Positions 9,003 through 17,806 of a stretch of 64,000 bases of DNA are shown here, in pieces. This DNA is from Betaproteobacteria bacterium (lineage in GTDB: Bacteria > Pseudomonadota > Gammaproteobacteria > Burkholderiales > Usitatibacteraceae). The first letter of the stretch is position 1; every line of letters starts with the position of its first letter. The notes under the pieces are model-generated. The model saw only the letters and a program-made list of their open reading frames with translations, was not told the origin of the DNA and did not search any database. The stretch spans positions 62,001-126,000 of the forward strand of contig JAEUMY010000013.1 of NCBI GenBank assembly GCA_016791265.1, written 5' to 3'. Both the position numbers and the translations under genes were made by a program.

Positions 9003-9583
9003 TCCGGGGCGCCGCGCCGATACTTCAATTCCGCCTCTTTCAGCGCCTCCTCGGCGTCCTGCACCGCCCGCTCCAAAGACTCGATACGCGTCCGGTACGC
9101 CTCGGAAGGCACCGGCACTGCGGGACAAACCACCCGCCCATGGCCATCTTTGCTGCACACCAGTTTTCCGCCTCGACCCGTGATCACGCCCTTCGAATTG
9201 GGCTTGCCGCCGTTGTCGGGACGCGTCACCGTCGGTTGCCATTCGTCTTCCTTGGGATCACGGCCCTGCTCCAAAGCCAACTTGGCGGCCGCCAATCTCT
9301 CGCGAGCGGCATCCACTGCGGCGCGCAACTCATCGCGCAATTGCGCACGTTTCCGTGAACGGTCGTCCTTGGCTTCGCTTTCCGCCACCGGGCGGGTGGC
9401 CTGCGACCGCCGTTGCGACTCGATGACGTTGGTGTTGCGGTCGTACTCGACCTTTTCGAAGGCCACCCCCTTGGGAGGCTGGTCACTAAGCACCGTGCGA
9501 CCCTGTTTATCGACATATCGATACAGCGTCTGCGCAGATGCGACGAGCGAACACAGCAACAGCGCGGCAAGGAGCAATCTCAC
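8999..9583 (-). CDS. Secreted DUF4124 protein with C-terminal coiled coil (copy 2)
   Basis: A 194-residue protein. A signal peptide (LRLL-type hydrophobic run ending near SLVASAQ) leads into a DUF4124 domain ([18 protein letters not shown]). A charged helical stretch and a C-terminal coiled-coil tail ([20 protein letters not shown]) follow. The function of the family is unknown; it is exported, probably to the periplasm. The GTG at 9583 is chosen because it overlaps the stop of the gene upstream (TAGTG) and gives a signal peptide at once. It is a tandem paralogue of that gene: both share a Glu-rich [14 protein letters not shown] block and the same tail. Confidence 0.85.
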   Translation of the reverse strand: MRLLLAALLLCSLVASAQTLYRYVDKQGRTVLSDQPPKGVAFEKVEYDRNTNVIESQRRSQATRPVAESEAKDDRSRKRAQLRDELRAAVDAARERLAAAKLALEQGRDPKEDEWQPTVTRPDNGGKPNSKGVITGRGGKLVCSKDGHGRVVCPAVPVPSEAYRTRIESLERAVQDAEEALKEAELKYRRGAPD

Positions 9584-10107
9584 TAGCTGGTCCCGCGTCG
9601 TACTTCGACTTCTACGCGCTTCAACTTTTCCTCGGCATTCTTCACCGCCTGCTCCAACGACTTGACGCGCTGATGGTAGGCCTCTGTCGGAATGCGCGTC
9701 GGTCTTCCCGACGCAGCACCGACGGTCTGCCACTCGTCATCCTGGGGGTCCTTCCCGGCTTCGAGCGCGGCCCTGGCTTCATCGAGCTCTTTTTGAGCTT
9801 CCTCGAGCTTGGCCTGCAACTGATTATTGCGCTCCAACCGCTTGTCGAACGCGCGCGTGCCGCTCTCGCCTTCGGATGACGACTTTGGCACGTAGGACTT
9901 GATGACATTGCGCTCCTTGTCCATGTCCAGCTTCTTCGCGGCGGGCTTTTCCGGTTTAGCGTCGGCCTTGGGGCCGTCTTTGGCCGGCGGCTTTTCCGAA
10001 TAGGTGACCTTGCCATCCTTGTCGACGTGCTTGTAGACCGTCGAGGTTTGCGCGACGGCGAAACCGGGCAGCAAAAGTGCGAAAAAAATCAGACTAAGCT
10101 GGCGCAT
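9583..10107 (-). CDS. Secreted DUF4124 protein with C-terminal coiled coil (copy 1)
   Basis: A 174-residue exported protein. The signal peptide is MRQLSLIFFALLLPGFAVAQ. The DUF4124 core follows (TVYKHVDKDGKVTYSEKPP), then a Lys/Pro/Ala-rich linker, a long coiled coil (NNQLQAKLEEAQKELDEA) and the tail EAYHQRVKSLEQAVKNAEE. The ATG at 10107 is chosen because it starts a clean signal peptide; it overlaps the end of the moeB gene by 14 bases, so translation is probably coupled. Its role is unknown; cell-envelope or periplasmic work is inferred only from the signal peptide. Confidence 0.88.
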   Translation of the reverse strand: MRQLSLIFFALLLPGFAVAQTSTVYKHVDKDGKVTYSEKPPAKDGPKADAKPEKPAAKKLDMDKERNVIKSYVPKSSSEGESGTRAFDKRLERNNQLQAKLEEAQKELDEARAALEAGKDPQDDEWQTVGAASGRPTRIPTEAYHQRVKSLEQAVKNAEEKLKRVEVEVRRGTS

Positions 10108-10879
10108 GTTGGGCGCTCCTGTGGAAATTGCGAACGACTGAGCAAACCGGACAGGCCGGGTCCTTGGCGAGGCGGACTTCCTGCCAACGCTGACTGAGCC
10201 CCTCATAAATCAAGAGCCTGCCCACCAAGGGGTCGCCGATGCCCGCCAGAATGCGCAGCGCCTCGCTGGCCTGCATCGCACCAATGACGCCCACGATCGG
10301 CGCGAACACACCCATGACCGCACAGCGCTCCTCTTCCAATTCGGACGCATCGGGAAAGAGGCAGTGATAACAGCTCGACGAGGCACGCCGCGGATCGAAA
10401 CTGGTGACCTGGCCGTCAAAGCGGATTGCCGCCCCGGAAACCAACGGCACGCGCGCGGACACCGAGGCGCGATTCAGTGCATGGCGGGTGGCGAAATTGT
10501 CCGAGCAGTCCAACACCAGGTTGACTTGGGCGACGGCATCGGACAGGTTGCTACCGGTCAGCCTGCTTTGAAGAGTGCTGACTTTGCAATCGGCATTGAG
10601 CGCCAGAACCGCTTCCGCGGCTGACGCGGCCTTGTTGCGGCCCAGTGAGGACTCGCGGTGAATGACTTGTCGCTGAAGGTTGGAGAGTTCAACGGTATCG
10701 CCATCCGCGATGACCAACTCTCCGATGCCCGCCGAGGCGAGAAACAACAAGGCCGCGGAGCCCAACCCGCCGGCGCCGACAACCAGCACGCGCGAAGCGA
10801 GGAGCTTTTCCTGCCCCTCGATACCAAACTCGTTCAGCAGCAGATGTCGCCCGTAGCGGAGCAGCTGCCGATCGTTCAC
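10094..10879 (-). CDS. moeB: ThiF/MoeB-type adenylyltransferase
   Basis: A 261-residue E1-like enzyme that adenylates the C-terminal glycine of a ubiquitin-like sulfur carrier (MoaD or ThiS) for molybdopterin or thiazole synthesis. It shows GAGGLG (35-40), NLQRQ with R70, DCSDN (D127 region), C186 in a mobile loop, and a zinc site C170/C173 plus C243/C246. Sequence alone does not separate MoeB from ThiF; no moa or thi gene is next to it. The start is GTG at 10879 (MNDRQLLRYGRHLLLNEFGI, as in the family). It lies 8 bases after the protease gene. Confidence 0.88.
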   Translation of the reverse strand: MNDRQLLRYGRHLLLNEFGIEGQEKLLASRVLVVGAGGLGSAALLFLASAGIGELVIADGDTVELSNLQRQVIHRESSLGRNKAASAAEAVLALNADCKVSTLQSRLTGSNLSDAVAQVNLVLDCSDNFATRHALNRASVSARVPLVSGAAIRFDGQVTSFDPRRASSSCYHCLFPDASELEEERCAVMGVFAPIVGVIGAMQASEALRILAGIGDPLVGRLLIYEGLSQRWQEVRLAKDPACPVCSVVRNFHRSAQHAPA

Positions 10880-10887
10880 GCGGCCGC

Positions 10888-12327
10888 CTATTTCGTGGCG
10901 ACAGCCACCTGCGGCGCTTCGGGATGAGCCTGCACCGGCAGACCCTTCAACTGATTCAGCGCCTGACTCAGCACAAAGTCTTCCCGCTCACCATTGGGCG
11001 TGCGAACGGACGAGGGTTTGGCGTCCTTCGCTGGCGCGGCGGCTTTGGGTGGCGCCTTAGGTGTCACCGCTGCCACGGGCGCCACCGACTTGTTGGCACC
11101 GCCCTTGCCTTCACCGGGCCCAGCCAGGTGCTTTTCCAAATCAGCCTCGCGCATGGTGAGGCGCTGGATGCCGTCCTCGACAACAACATCGGGCTCGATT
11201 CCTTTGGCTTGAATTGAACGGCCATTGGGCGTGTAGTAACGCGCCGTGGTCAACTTGATCGCATTGGCGTTGCCGAGCGGCAGAATCGTTTGCACCGAGC
11301 CCTTGCCAAAGGTCTGCGTACCCATCACCACGGCCCGCTTGTGGTCCTGGAGCGCACCCGCGACGATTTCTGACGCGGACGCGGTGCCGCTATTGACCAA
11401 CACCACCAACGGTACGTTCTTCACGCCCGCCGGGAGTTTGGCCAGATAGTCTTCCTTCAACGCACCGCGAAGATAATTCTCGCGCCGCGCGTGCAGCTTC
11501 ATCTTGGCGTCTTCGGTCCTGCCATCCGTGTAAACGACCAAGGCATCCTTGGGCAGAAAGGCTGCGGAGACCGCCACTGCCGCGTTGAGCAATCCGCCCG
11601 GATCATTGCGCAGATCAAGGACCAAACCCTTCAGATCCCCGTTGTTCTGGCGATAGACTTCGTTGATGGCCTTGGCCATTTTTTCGCCAGTCGTTTCCTG
11701 GAACTGACGCACCCGAATGGAAGCGAAGCCTGGTTCGAGTGTTCGCGCCACCACGCTCTGCACTTCGATGATCGCGCGCTTCAGCTTGAACACCAGCTCC
11801 TTGTCCTCGCCCTTGCGCAATATGGTGAGCGCCACTTCGGTGCCCGGCTCGCCGCGCATCTTCTTCACCGCATCCGTCGAGGACACGCCGCGCAGGCTCA
11901 CGTCGTCCACCTTGATGATGAGGTCTCCCGCCTTGACGCCGGCGCGCTGCGCAGGCGTGTCATCAATGGGAGAGATGACCTTGACGAATCCGTCCTCGGT
12001 GTTGATCTCGATGCCCAACCCGCCAAACTTGCCCTGGGTGCCGACCTGCAGCTCCTTATAGGCATCCGGATCGAGGAATGCGGAATGCGGGTCGAGGCCG
12101 GTCAGCATGCCGTTGATGGCCTCCTTGATGAGGCGCTTGTCATCGACGGACTCGACGTAATCGGACTTGATACGGCCAAACACTTCGCTGAAGACCCGCA
12201 GGTCCTCAATCGGCAGGTTGAGCGTCGTCGGCTGCTTCTCCGCGACTGCGGAAAAGTGCAGCGACATGCCAACGCCGATCACGGCGCCCAGCCCGATGAG
12301 TCCCGCAGCCTTTACCTTGTTGCCCAT
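10888..12327 (-). CDS. ctpA: S41 carboxyl-terminal processing protease (CtpA type)
   Basis: A 479-residue periplasmic protease with an N-terminal signal anchor (VKAAGLIGLGAVIGVGMSL). A PDZ domain follows (GKFGGLGIEI, RAGVKAGDLIIKVDD), then the S41 core. The Ser-Lys pair is seen in NSGTASASEIVAG (S317 in this numbering) and TFGKGSVQ (K342). Such proteases trim or degrade envelope proteins, often peptidoglycan hydrolases, which fits the M23-type gene just upstream. The ATG at 12327 is chosen over upstream in-frame starts because GGGGGC precedes it and the signal anchor begins there. The Ala/Pro/Lys-rich C-terminal tail is not conserved. Confidence 0.93.
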   Translation of the reverse strand: MGNKVKAAGLIGLGAVIGVGMSLHFSAVAEKQPTTLNLPIEDLRVFSEVFGRIKSDYVESVDDKRLIKEAINGMLTGLDPHSAFLDPDAYKELQVGTQGKFGGLGIEINTEDGFVKVISPIDDTPAQRAGVKAGDLIIKVDDVSLRGVSSTDAVKKMRGEPGTEVALTILRKGEDKELVFKLKRAIIEVQSVVARTLEPGFASIRVRQFQETTGEKMAKAINEVYRQNNGDLKGLVLDLRNDPGGLLNAAVAVSAAFLPKDALVVYTDGRTEDAKMKLHARRENYLRGALKEDYLAKLPAGVKNVPLVVLVNSGTASASEIVAGALQDHKRAVVMGTQTFGKGSVQTILPLGNANAIKLTTARYYTPNGRSIQAKGIEPDVVVEDGIQRLTMREADLEKHLAGPGEGKGGANKSVAPVAAVTPKAPPKAAAPAKDAKPSSVRTPNGEREDFVLSQALNQLKGLPVQAHPEAPQVAVATK

Positions 12328-12422
12328 TTCAGCCCCCATGTGGCGAGTCTTGAAGCACCGCCCGACAAATTCATACGTGATGACCACGCCGACAGTTTCA
12401 AGTTTCCCGGCGCGACCAATGA

Positions 12423-13670
12423 TCAACGGTTCAACCACTTGATCGGGTCAAACGGTTGACCCTGATATCTCAATTCAAAGTATACGCCCGATTCTCCGAC
12501 CCCTCCGCTGTCTCCGGCGGACGCCAGAATATCCCCGCTTTTGACCCGATCACCCACCTGTTTCAAGACGCTTTCGGTGTTGCCATACAGGCTGAGATAG
12601 GACTTGCCATGATCAACGATCACGAAGTTCCCGAAGCCCCGCATCCAATCCGAGTACACCACCTGGCCATCGGCGACCACCCGCACCGGCTGCCCACCCG
12701 CCGCCCGAATGAAAACGCCCTTGGACGAAAATCCCTCTCGCGGCAATCCGAAGCGGCTGATCAACTCCCCTCTTATCGGCAGCCGAAGCTTGCCCTTCAA
12801 ACTGGCGAACGCCTGGCCTGTCGACGACTCGTCGGCCACCTGCTCGATAGCTTGGCCGGGACGCGCGCCGGACGGTTTTGGCGGGACCGGCTTGATCAGT
12901 CGCGAGAGCTGCTCAATCAGCTTGGTAACGCGATCCTCATCCCGCTTCAACTTGCCGATCTCTCGGCGCCCCTTGGCAATCTCCCCCGCGAGCGCATTCA
13001 GCACTTTGCGCCGTTGGGAGCGCTCGCTTTCCAATCGTGCCTTGGCAGCCTTTTGCTCAACTTCGTTCTCGTTCAGCGCGACCTGCTTGGCGGCAAGCTC
13101 GGCTTCCAGCTTCCCCAGCATGTCCAGCCCTGACTTGAGTCGCTCAATGGCGGCTAGCCTTTCTCTTGATACATATTCAAGGTAACGCGCCTGGCGTTCG
13201 GTTTCGGCCAGATCCTTGCCTTCCAGAAGCAGGCGCAGCCCGTCTGAGGTGCCGTACTGATACTGATGCACGACGAGATCGGCGAGGCGCCGGCGCTGCT
13301 GCTCGACATCCGTGCGGGCACGCTCGGCACGGATGCCGATTTCCGCGCGTTCGCCGGCGAGACTTTTCTGCTCGGCGGCCAATTCATACAAGCTGCGATT
13401 GGCCTCCGAAATCGCCCGTTCCGATGCTTTCAGGGCATCGGCGGCCTCGCTCCGCTGAGATTCGGCTGACTCCACTTCCCGACCCAGCTTCCCCATGCGC
13501 GCACGTAGTTCGGCCAACTCGCGTTGGCGATCCGACTTTGCATCGGGCTTCGCGGCGGACGTTGAGGGGGGCGCCTTGGTGGAGGTGGAGGCGGCGGTGA
13601 ACGACGTGCAAAGGACCGCAGCGATGACAGCCGCGACCATGCCCCATTTCAGACGATTCAGCTCAGGCAC
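12423..13670 (-). CDS. EnvC-like murein hydrolase activator (coiled coil plus LytM domain)
   Basis: About 415 residues: a signal peptide, two long coiled-coil arms rich in Glu, Arg and Ala (roughly residues 45-260), and a C-terminal LytM (M23) domain ([15 protein letters not shown] to [19 protein letters not shown]). The zinc-binding His residues of active M23 enzymes are not complete ([11 protein letters not shown] where active enzymes have HxGxD), so it should be an activator rather than a peptidase. EnvC activates the amidases AmiA and AmiB at the septum. The start is most likely the GTG at 13670, overlapping the gpmA stop; an ATG at 13640 is the alternative. The downstream ctpA gene fits control of cell-wall enzymes. 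Confidence 0.9.
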   Translation of the reverse strand: MPELNRLKWGMVAAVIAAVLCTSFTAASTSTKAPPSTSAAKPDAKSDRQRELAELRARMGKLGREVESAESQRSEAADALKASERAISEANRSLYELAAEQKSLAGERAEIGIRAERARTDVEQQRRRLADLVVHQYQYGTSDGLRLLLEGKDLAETERQARYLEYVSRERLAAIERLKSGLDMLGKLEAELAAKQVALNENEVEQKAAKARLESERSQRRKVLNALAGEIAKGRREIGKLKRDEDRVTKLIEQLSRLIKPVPPKPSGARPGQAIEQVADESSTGQAFASLKGKLRLPIRGELISRFGLPREGFSSKGVFIRAAGGQPVRVVADGQVVYSDWMRGFGNFVIVDHGKSYLSLYGNTESVLKQVGDRVKSGDILASAGDSGGVGESGVYFELRYQGQPFDPIKWLNR

Positions 13671-14409
13671 CCCGGCCCTGATCGGCCACCGCGCGCGCGG
13701 CCGCCTCGATGGCCGCCGCATCGCCCAGGTAAGCGCGGCGACTCGGTCGCAAGTCAGCGTCGAGTTCATAAACCAAGGGGCGCGCAGTGGGAATATTCAG
13801 CTCCACGATGTCCGTGTCGGACACCTTGTCCAAATACTTGATGAGCGCGCGCAAGCTGTTGCCATGCGCCACGATGAGCACGCGCTTTCCGGCCCGAATC
13901 TGCGGCGCGATGACGCCGTTCCAATAGGGCATCACTCGTTTGACCGTGTCCTCCAGGCACTCCGCGACGGGGACCGATGTCGGTGGCAAATCGGCATAGC
14001 GGCGATCCTTGCCGGGGAACCTATCATCTGATGGATCCAGCGCAGGTGGCCGGATCGCATAGCTGCGCCGCCAGATCTTGACCTGCTCCTCGCCGTACTT
14101 CGCGGCAGTCTCGGCCTTGTTGAGACCTTGCAGCGCCCCGTAGTGGCGCTCGTTCAGCTCCCATGCCTTCACGACCGGCACCCAGAGGGCATCCATTTCC
14201 CGTTGCGCGATGTACAGAGTGCGAATCGCGCGCTTGAGGAGCGAGGTGTAGGCGATGTCGAACTCAAAGCCCTCATCGCGCAAGAGCGCGCCCGCGGCGC
14301 GCGCCTCGTCCACGCCCGCGTTCGACAAATCCACATCCGCCCAGCCGGTGAATCGGTTCTCCCGATTCCATTCGCTTTCGCCATGCCGCAGAAGAACGAC
14401 CTTGTGCAT
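13663..14409 (-). CDS. gpmA: 2,3-bisphosphoglycerate-dependent phosphoglycerate mutase
   Basis: A 248-residue glycolytic enzyme that interconverts 3- and 2-phosphoglycerate through a phosphohistidine. The catalytic motif LRHGESEWN gives H9; [13 protein letters not shown] and [14 protein letters not shown] supply the other active-site residues. The ATG at 14409 gives the family start [10 protein letters not shown]; the reading frame is open for 14 codons upstream but those residues are not family-like. The 3' end overlaps the EnvC-like gene by 8 bases. The 209 bases up to the divergent rhodanese gene (14410-14618) contain no other gene. Confidence 0.97.
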   Translation of the reverse strand: MHKVVLLRHGESEWNRENRFTGWADVDLSNAGVDEARAAGALLRDEGFEFDIAYTSLLKRAIRTLYIAQREMDALWVPVVKAWELNERHYGALQGLNKAETAAKYGEEQVKIWRRSYAIRPPALDPSDDRFPGKDRRYADLPPTSVPVAECLEDTVKRVMPYWNGVIAPQIRAGKRVLIVAHGNSLRALIKYLDKVSDTDIVELNIPTARPLVYELDADLRPSRRAYLGDAAAIEAAARAVADQGRGA

Positions 14410-14618
14410 TGCCGCCTTGACCCCATATGCCGAAAATTGAAATTTTAGCAAACCGCCGCATCCGCAAGACGCCTTGGTCCGGAGACTCCAACTCGTCAGA
14501 AGCTCCGCAGGCCGAACGCGGCCATTCTGATAAACTTACCTGTTGATCTCAATGGCACCGCCCACCTGAACCGCTGTCTTGCTGCACCGGGCGCAATTTT
14601 CCACTCCTTTGTTCCGCC

Positions 14619-15032
14619 GTGACTGAATTCCTGTCTCAAAACATCCTGCTGGTCGTGCTGATTCTCGTATCGGGCGGCATGCTGATCTGGCCGCTTGTCA
14701 GTGGCGCGGGCGGCGGTGCCAAACAAATCGGCACGCTGGAAGCAACACGTCTCATGAACACAGGCGATGCGGTGTTCGTCGACGTCCGCGAGGCCACCGA
14801 GTTCGCCTCAGGCCGCATTCCAAAATCCAAGAATTTTCCGTTCACCGATCTTGGCAAGCGCCTTGGCGAGCTTGAGAAATTCAAGGCCAAGCCGGTGGTG
14901 GTGACTTGCGCGGCCGGATCACGCTCCGGTGGCGCGATTCGCGTGCTCAAGAACGCCGGCTTTTCCGATCTGTATCTCTTGAAGGGCGGCCTGGCCGCTT
15001 GGCGCGAAGCCAGCCTGCCCGTGGAGAAATGA
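14619..15032 (+). CDS. Membrane-anchored rhodanese-like protein
   Basis: A 137-residue protein: one N-terminal membrane helix (about 8-27) and a rhodanese domain (VFVDVREATEFASGRIPKSKN, then the active loop VVTCAAGSRSGG with C97). The loop Cys can carry a persulfide, so sulfur transfer is likely; the partner is unknown. The same arrangement with grxC and secB is usual in betaproteobacteria. The start is GTG at 14619. The stop overlaps the grxC start (ATGA), so the two are translationally coupled. Confidence 0.9.
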   Translation: MTEFLSQNILLVVLILVSGGMLIWPLVSGAGGGAKQIGTLEATRLMNTGDAVFVDVREATEFASGRIPKSKNFPFTDLGKRLGELEKFKAKPVVVTCAAGSRSGGAIRVLKNAGFSDLYLLKGGLAAWREASLPVEK

Positions 15033-15292
15033 CCATGGCCACCGTGCGAATGTACTCCACCGCCGTCTGCCCGTACTGCAACATGGCCGAGCGCCTGCTG
15101 ACCAGCAAGGGTGTGCAACACATCGAGAAGCTGCGCGTCGACGCCGATCCGGCCCTTCGCGAAGAGATGATGCAGCGCACCGGCCGCCGCACTGTGCCGC
15201 AGATTTTCATCGACGACAAACACATCGGCGGATTCGATGATCTAGCGGCGCTGGACAAGGCCGGCGGTCTCGATCCTCTGCTCGCGCGATAA
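15029..15292 (+). CDS. grxC: Glutaredoxin 3
   Basis: An 87-residue dithiol glutaredoxin with active site CPYC at 14-17 and the glutathione-binding TVPQIFI and GGFDDL elements. It reduces disulfides and mixed disulfides with glutathione in the cytoplasm. The ATG at 15029 overlaps the rhodanese stop and has GGAG before it; the second ATG at 15035 is also possible. It is followed by secB after 71 bases. Confidence 0.95.
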   Translation: MTMATVRMYSTAVCPYCNMAERLLTSKGVQHIEKLRVDADPALREEMMQRTGRRTVPQIFIDDKHIGGFDDLAALDKAGGLDPLLAR

Positions 15293-15363
15293 TTGGTACG
15301 CGATGAGCGCCAATTTTCCGCCCACAACCTGATTTTTCACCTGTAACCCGAGAAGGAAACGTC

Positions 15364-15852
15364 ATGAGCGACGTCGCATCGCAAGCCAATCAGCCTCTGT
15401 TTTCAATTGAAAAGATCTATCTGAAGGATCTTTCCGTCGAGGTGCCCAACGCGCCGCAAATCTTCCTTGAGCGCGAGTCCCCGCAGGTCGACGTGCAACT
15501 GCACCACAACAGCAGCAAGATCGATGAAGGCATTTATCACACCTTGCTGACCGTCACCGTTTCGGCCAAGGTTGGCGAGAAGACGATGTTCCTCGTGGAG
15601 GCCGGCCAGGCGGGCATTTTCACGGTCAAGAACATCCCCGACACCGACGTCGAGGTCGTGCTGGCGATTTCCTGCCCGAACATCCTGTTCCCCTACGCCC
15701 GTCAGGCGGTCTCCGACGCATTGGTCGCGGCCGGCTTCCCGCCCGTGCTGCTGAACCCGGTGAACTTCGAGGCGCTCTACGCCGCGCAGAAGCAGGCAGA
15801 CGCGGGGCAAGTCGCCGCCCCCGCCGCGCCGGCGGTCGCCACCACGCACTGA
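15364..15852 (+). CDS. secB: Protein-export chaperone SecB
   Basis: A 162-residue tetrameric chaperone that holds preproteins unfolded and hands them to SecA. Family motifs are clear: FSIEKIYLKDLSVEVPNAPQ, LEVTLTVTVSAK-like strand, and CPNILFPYARQAVSDAL, with the C-terminal PPVLLNPVNFEALYAA. AGAAGGAAA lies before the ATG. The partner secA is in this window (27.6-30.3 kb) but in another operon. Confidence 0.97.
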   Translation: MSDVASQANQPLFSIEKIYLKDLSVEVPNAPQIFLERESPQVDVQLHHNSSKIDEGIYHTLLTVTVSAKVGEKTMFLVEAGQAGIFTVKNIPDTDVEVVLAISCPNILFPYARQAVSDALVAAGFPPVLLNPVNFEALYAAQKQADAGQVAAPAAPAVATTH

Positions 15853-15866
15853 TTGATCCACACGCC

Positions 15867-16334
15867 GTGTCGGCCCATCGCCGCTCGCTGATGAGGCCCG
15901 CCTTGATCGCGGGCCTTTTCATGGGTGTCGCCGCGGTTTTGCCGGCGAGCGCGGCGGAGTTTCGCAGCATTGGGGATCGCCCCGCCGTGATGCACGACGC
16001 GCCAGCCACCAAGGCTGTGAAGCTGCACATACTCGGTCCGATGCAACCGGTCGAGGTCGTGGTCAAGCTCGACAAGTGGAGCAAGGTGCGCGACTTCTCG
16101 GGCGAATTCGCCTGGGTGGAAAGCGGCACGCTCGTCGACAAGCGCCACGTCGTGGTGAGCGTGCCCAACGCCGAGGCGCGTGTCCAGCCCCGCTTGGCGG
16201 CCGCCCTCGCGTTTGAAGCCAAACGCGGGGTGGTGTTGGAACTGACCGGCGCACCCGTCGACGGTTTCGCGCCCGTGAAGCATCGCGACGGCAGCGCCGG
16301 CTTCATCGCCATCAGTCAACTCTGGGGCCTATGA
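15867..16334 (+). CDS. Secreted bacterial SH3-domain protein
   Basis: A 155-residue exported protein. The signal peptide ends near ASAAEF (residue 29). Two SH3-like repeats follow (RSIGDRPAVMHDAPATKAVKL and KRGVVLELTGAPVDGFAPVK, each followed by a W- or I-containing strand such as WSKVRDFSGEFAWVE). Such domains bind cell-wall peptides or act as scaffolds; its own function is unknown. The start is GTG at 15867 or ATG at 15891; neither has a clear ribosome site. Its stop overlaps the gpsA start (ATGA). Confidence 0.8.
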   Translation: MSAHRRSLMRPALIAGLFMGVAAVLPASAAEFRSIGDRPAVMHDAPATKAVKLHILGPMQPVEVVVKLDKWSKVRDFSGEFAWVESGTLVDKRHVVVSVPNAEARVQPRLAAALAFEAKRGVVLELTGAPVDGFAPVKHRDGSAGFIAISQLWGL

Positions 16335-17320
16335 AGCTCGCGGTGCTGGGTGCGGGTGCGTGGGGCACTGCTCTCGCCACCAGCTTTTCCCGCGAGCACA
16401 CGGTCATGCTTTGGGCGCGCGATGCCGCTCAGGCCGCCGCCATTCGCCAGTCAAGAGTCAATCAGCGCTATCTGCCGGGCCTACCTCTCCCCGAGGCTGT
16501 CGCCGTGACCGCAGCGCTGGATGACGCGATCAGCGCCGCCGACTTGATTGTGCTCGTCACGAGCACGGCGGGCATGGCGCCGGTGTTGAGTTCATTGCGA
16601 GGTCTCGATGCGCGAATTCCGCTGCTATGGGCTTGCAAGGGGTTCGAAGTCAGCACCGGCCGGCTGCCGCATCAGATTGCCGACGCCCTGCTGCCCGCCG
16701 ACGTGTCGCGCGGGGCGCTGTCTGGGCCCAGCTTCGCCCAGGAGGTCGCGCAAGGCAAACCGGCCGCGTTGACGCTTGCCTCGGTGGACGCCCACTTCGC
16801 GTCGCGCGCCGCCGCCGATCTCAACAGCACCTCTTTGCGCGTCTACAGCAGCACCGACCTCATCGGCGTCGAGTTGGGCGGCGCGCTGAAAAACGTCATC
16901 GCCATCGCCGCTGGCGTTTCCGACGGTCTTGACCTCGGCAACAATGCGCGCGCGGCCTTGGTCACACGCGGGCTCTCCGAAATCAGCCGCCTCGGCATGG
17001 CGCTGGGTGGACGTCCCGACACGTTCATGGGACTCACCGGCCTGGGCGATCTCATCCTCACCGCCACCGGCGACCTGTCGCGCAATCGCACGGTGGGCCG
17101 GCGGCTGGCGGCGGGGCAGTCGCTCGATGCCATCCTGGCGGACCTGGGCCATGTTGCCGAAGGCGTCAATTCCGCCCGCGCCGCGCTCAGGTTGGCACGC
17201 GAGCACCATTGCGACATGCCCATCACCGAAGCGGTGTGCGGGCTGCTTTTTGATGGCCTCTCGCCGAAGGTGGCAGTGCGGCAGCTGATGGCCCGAGAAC
17301 CGAAGCCGGAAGCTCGCTGA
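16331..17320 (+). CDS. gpsA: NAD(P)-dependent glycerol-3-phosphate dehydrogenase
   Basis: A 329-residue cytoplasmic enzyme that makes sn-glycerol 3-phosphate for phospholipids from dihydroxyacetone phosphate. The Rossmann motif GAGAWGTALA is at 7-16. KGFEVSTGRLPHQI, LSGPSFAQEVA, KNVIAIAAGVSDGLDLGNNARAAL (read in two parts) and GLGDLILT follow the family pattern, including the catalytic Lys in LKNV. It follows the SH3 gene with a 4-base overlap and is convergent with trmL after 12 bases. Confidence 0.96.
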   Translation: MKLAVLGAGAWGTALATSFSREHTVMLWARDAAQAAAIRQSRVNQRYLPGLPLPEAVAVTAALDDAISAADLIVLVTSTAGMAPVLSSLRGLDARIPLLWACKGFEVSTGRLPHQIADALLPADVSRGALSGPSFAQEVAQGKPAALTLASVDAHFASRAAADLNSTSLRVYSSTDLIGVELGGALKNVIAIAAGVSDGLDLGNNARAALVTRGLSEISRLGMALGGRPDTFMGLTGLGDLILTATGDLSRNRTVGRRLAAGQSLDAILADLGHVAEGVNSARAALRLAREHHCDMPITEAVCGLLFDGLSPKVAVRQLMAREPKPEAR

Positions 17321-17332
17321 AGCGCTTGCGCG

Positions 17333-17806
17333 TCAAATTCCGCCGGCAAAGCCCTGCTGGCGCCACGCTTCGTACACCAACACCGCCACCGCATTCGACA
17401 GATTGAGGCTGCGATTGTTGGGCCGCATCGGCAGGCGAATCACCCGCTCCTTGGGCAGCGCGTCGAGGAGCGCCTGCGGCAACCCGCGACTCTCCGGACC
17501 GAACAGGAAGGCATCACCGGGCAGAAACGCCACCTCGTGATGCGCGCTTGTGCCGCGTGTGGAGAGTGCGAATATTCGCATCACGCCTTCGGCGCGCACC
17601 GCCGCATCCGCAGCCGGCCAATTCGCGTGCCGCCGCACGCTGGCCCAGTCGTGATAGTCGAGTCCGGCGCGACGGAGCTTCGCGTCGTCAGGCTCAAAGC
17701 CCAACGGCTCCACCAGATGCAGGCGCGCGCCGGTGTTCGCGCAAAGGCGGATGACATTGCCCGTGTTGGGCGCGATTTCCGGTTCGTACAGAATCACGTC
17801 AAACAT
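17333..17806 (-). CDS. trmL: tRNA (cytidine/uridine-34 2'-O)-methyltransferase TrmL
   Basis: A 157-residue SPOUT methyltransferase that 2'-O-methylates the wobble base of tRNA-Leu. It shows [21 protein letters not shown] at the start, [10 protein letters not shown] in the trefoil knot, and the SAM-binding [20 protein letters not shown] region near the end. Length is typical. An iterated palindrome copy encodes RIFA near residue 80. The gene overlaps the comF 3' end by 8 bases, so the two are cotranscribed. Confidence 0.93.
   Translation of the reverse strand: MFDVILYEPEIAPNTGNVIRLCANTGARLHLVEPLGFEPDDAKLRRAGLDYHDWASVRRHANWPAADAAVRAEGVMRIFALSTRGTSAHHEVAFLPGDAFLFGPESRGLPQALLDALPKERVIRLPMRPNNRSLNLSNAVAVLVYEAWRQQGFAGGI

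Noticed and set aside
13640-13669. ATG 13640 as start of the EnvC-like gene
   Set aside because: It would cut off the basic n-region of the signal peptide and has no spaced ribosome site; kept only as an alternative.
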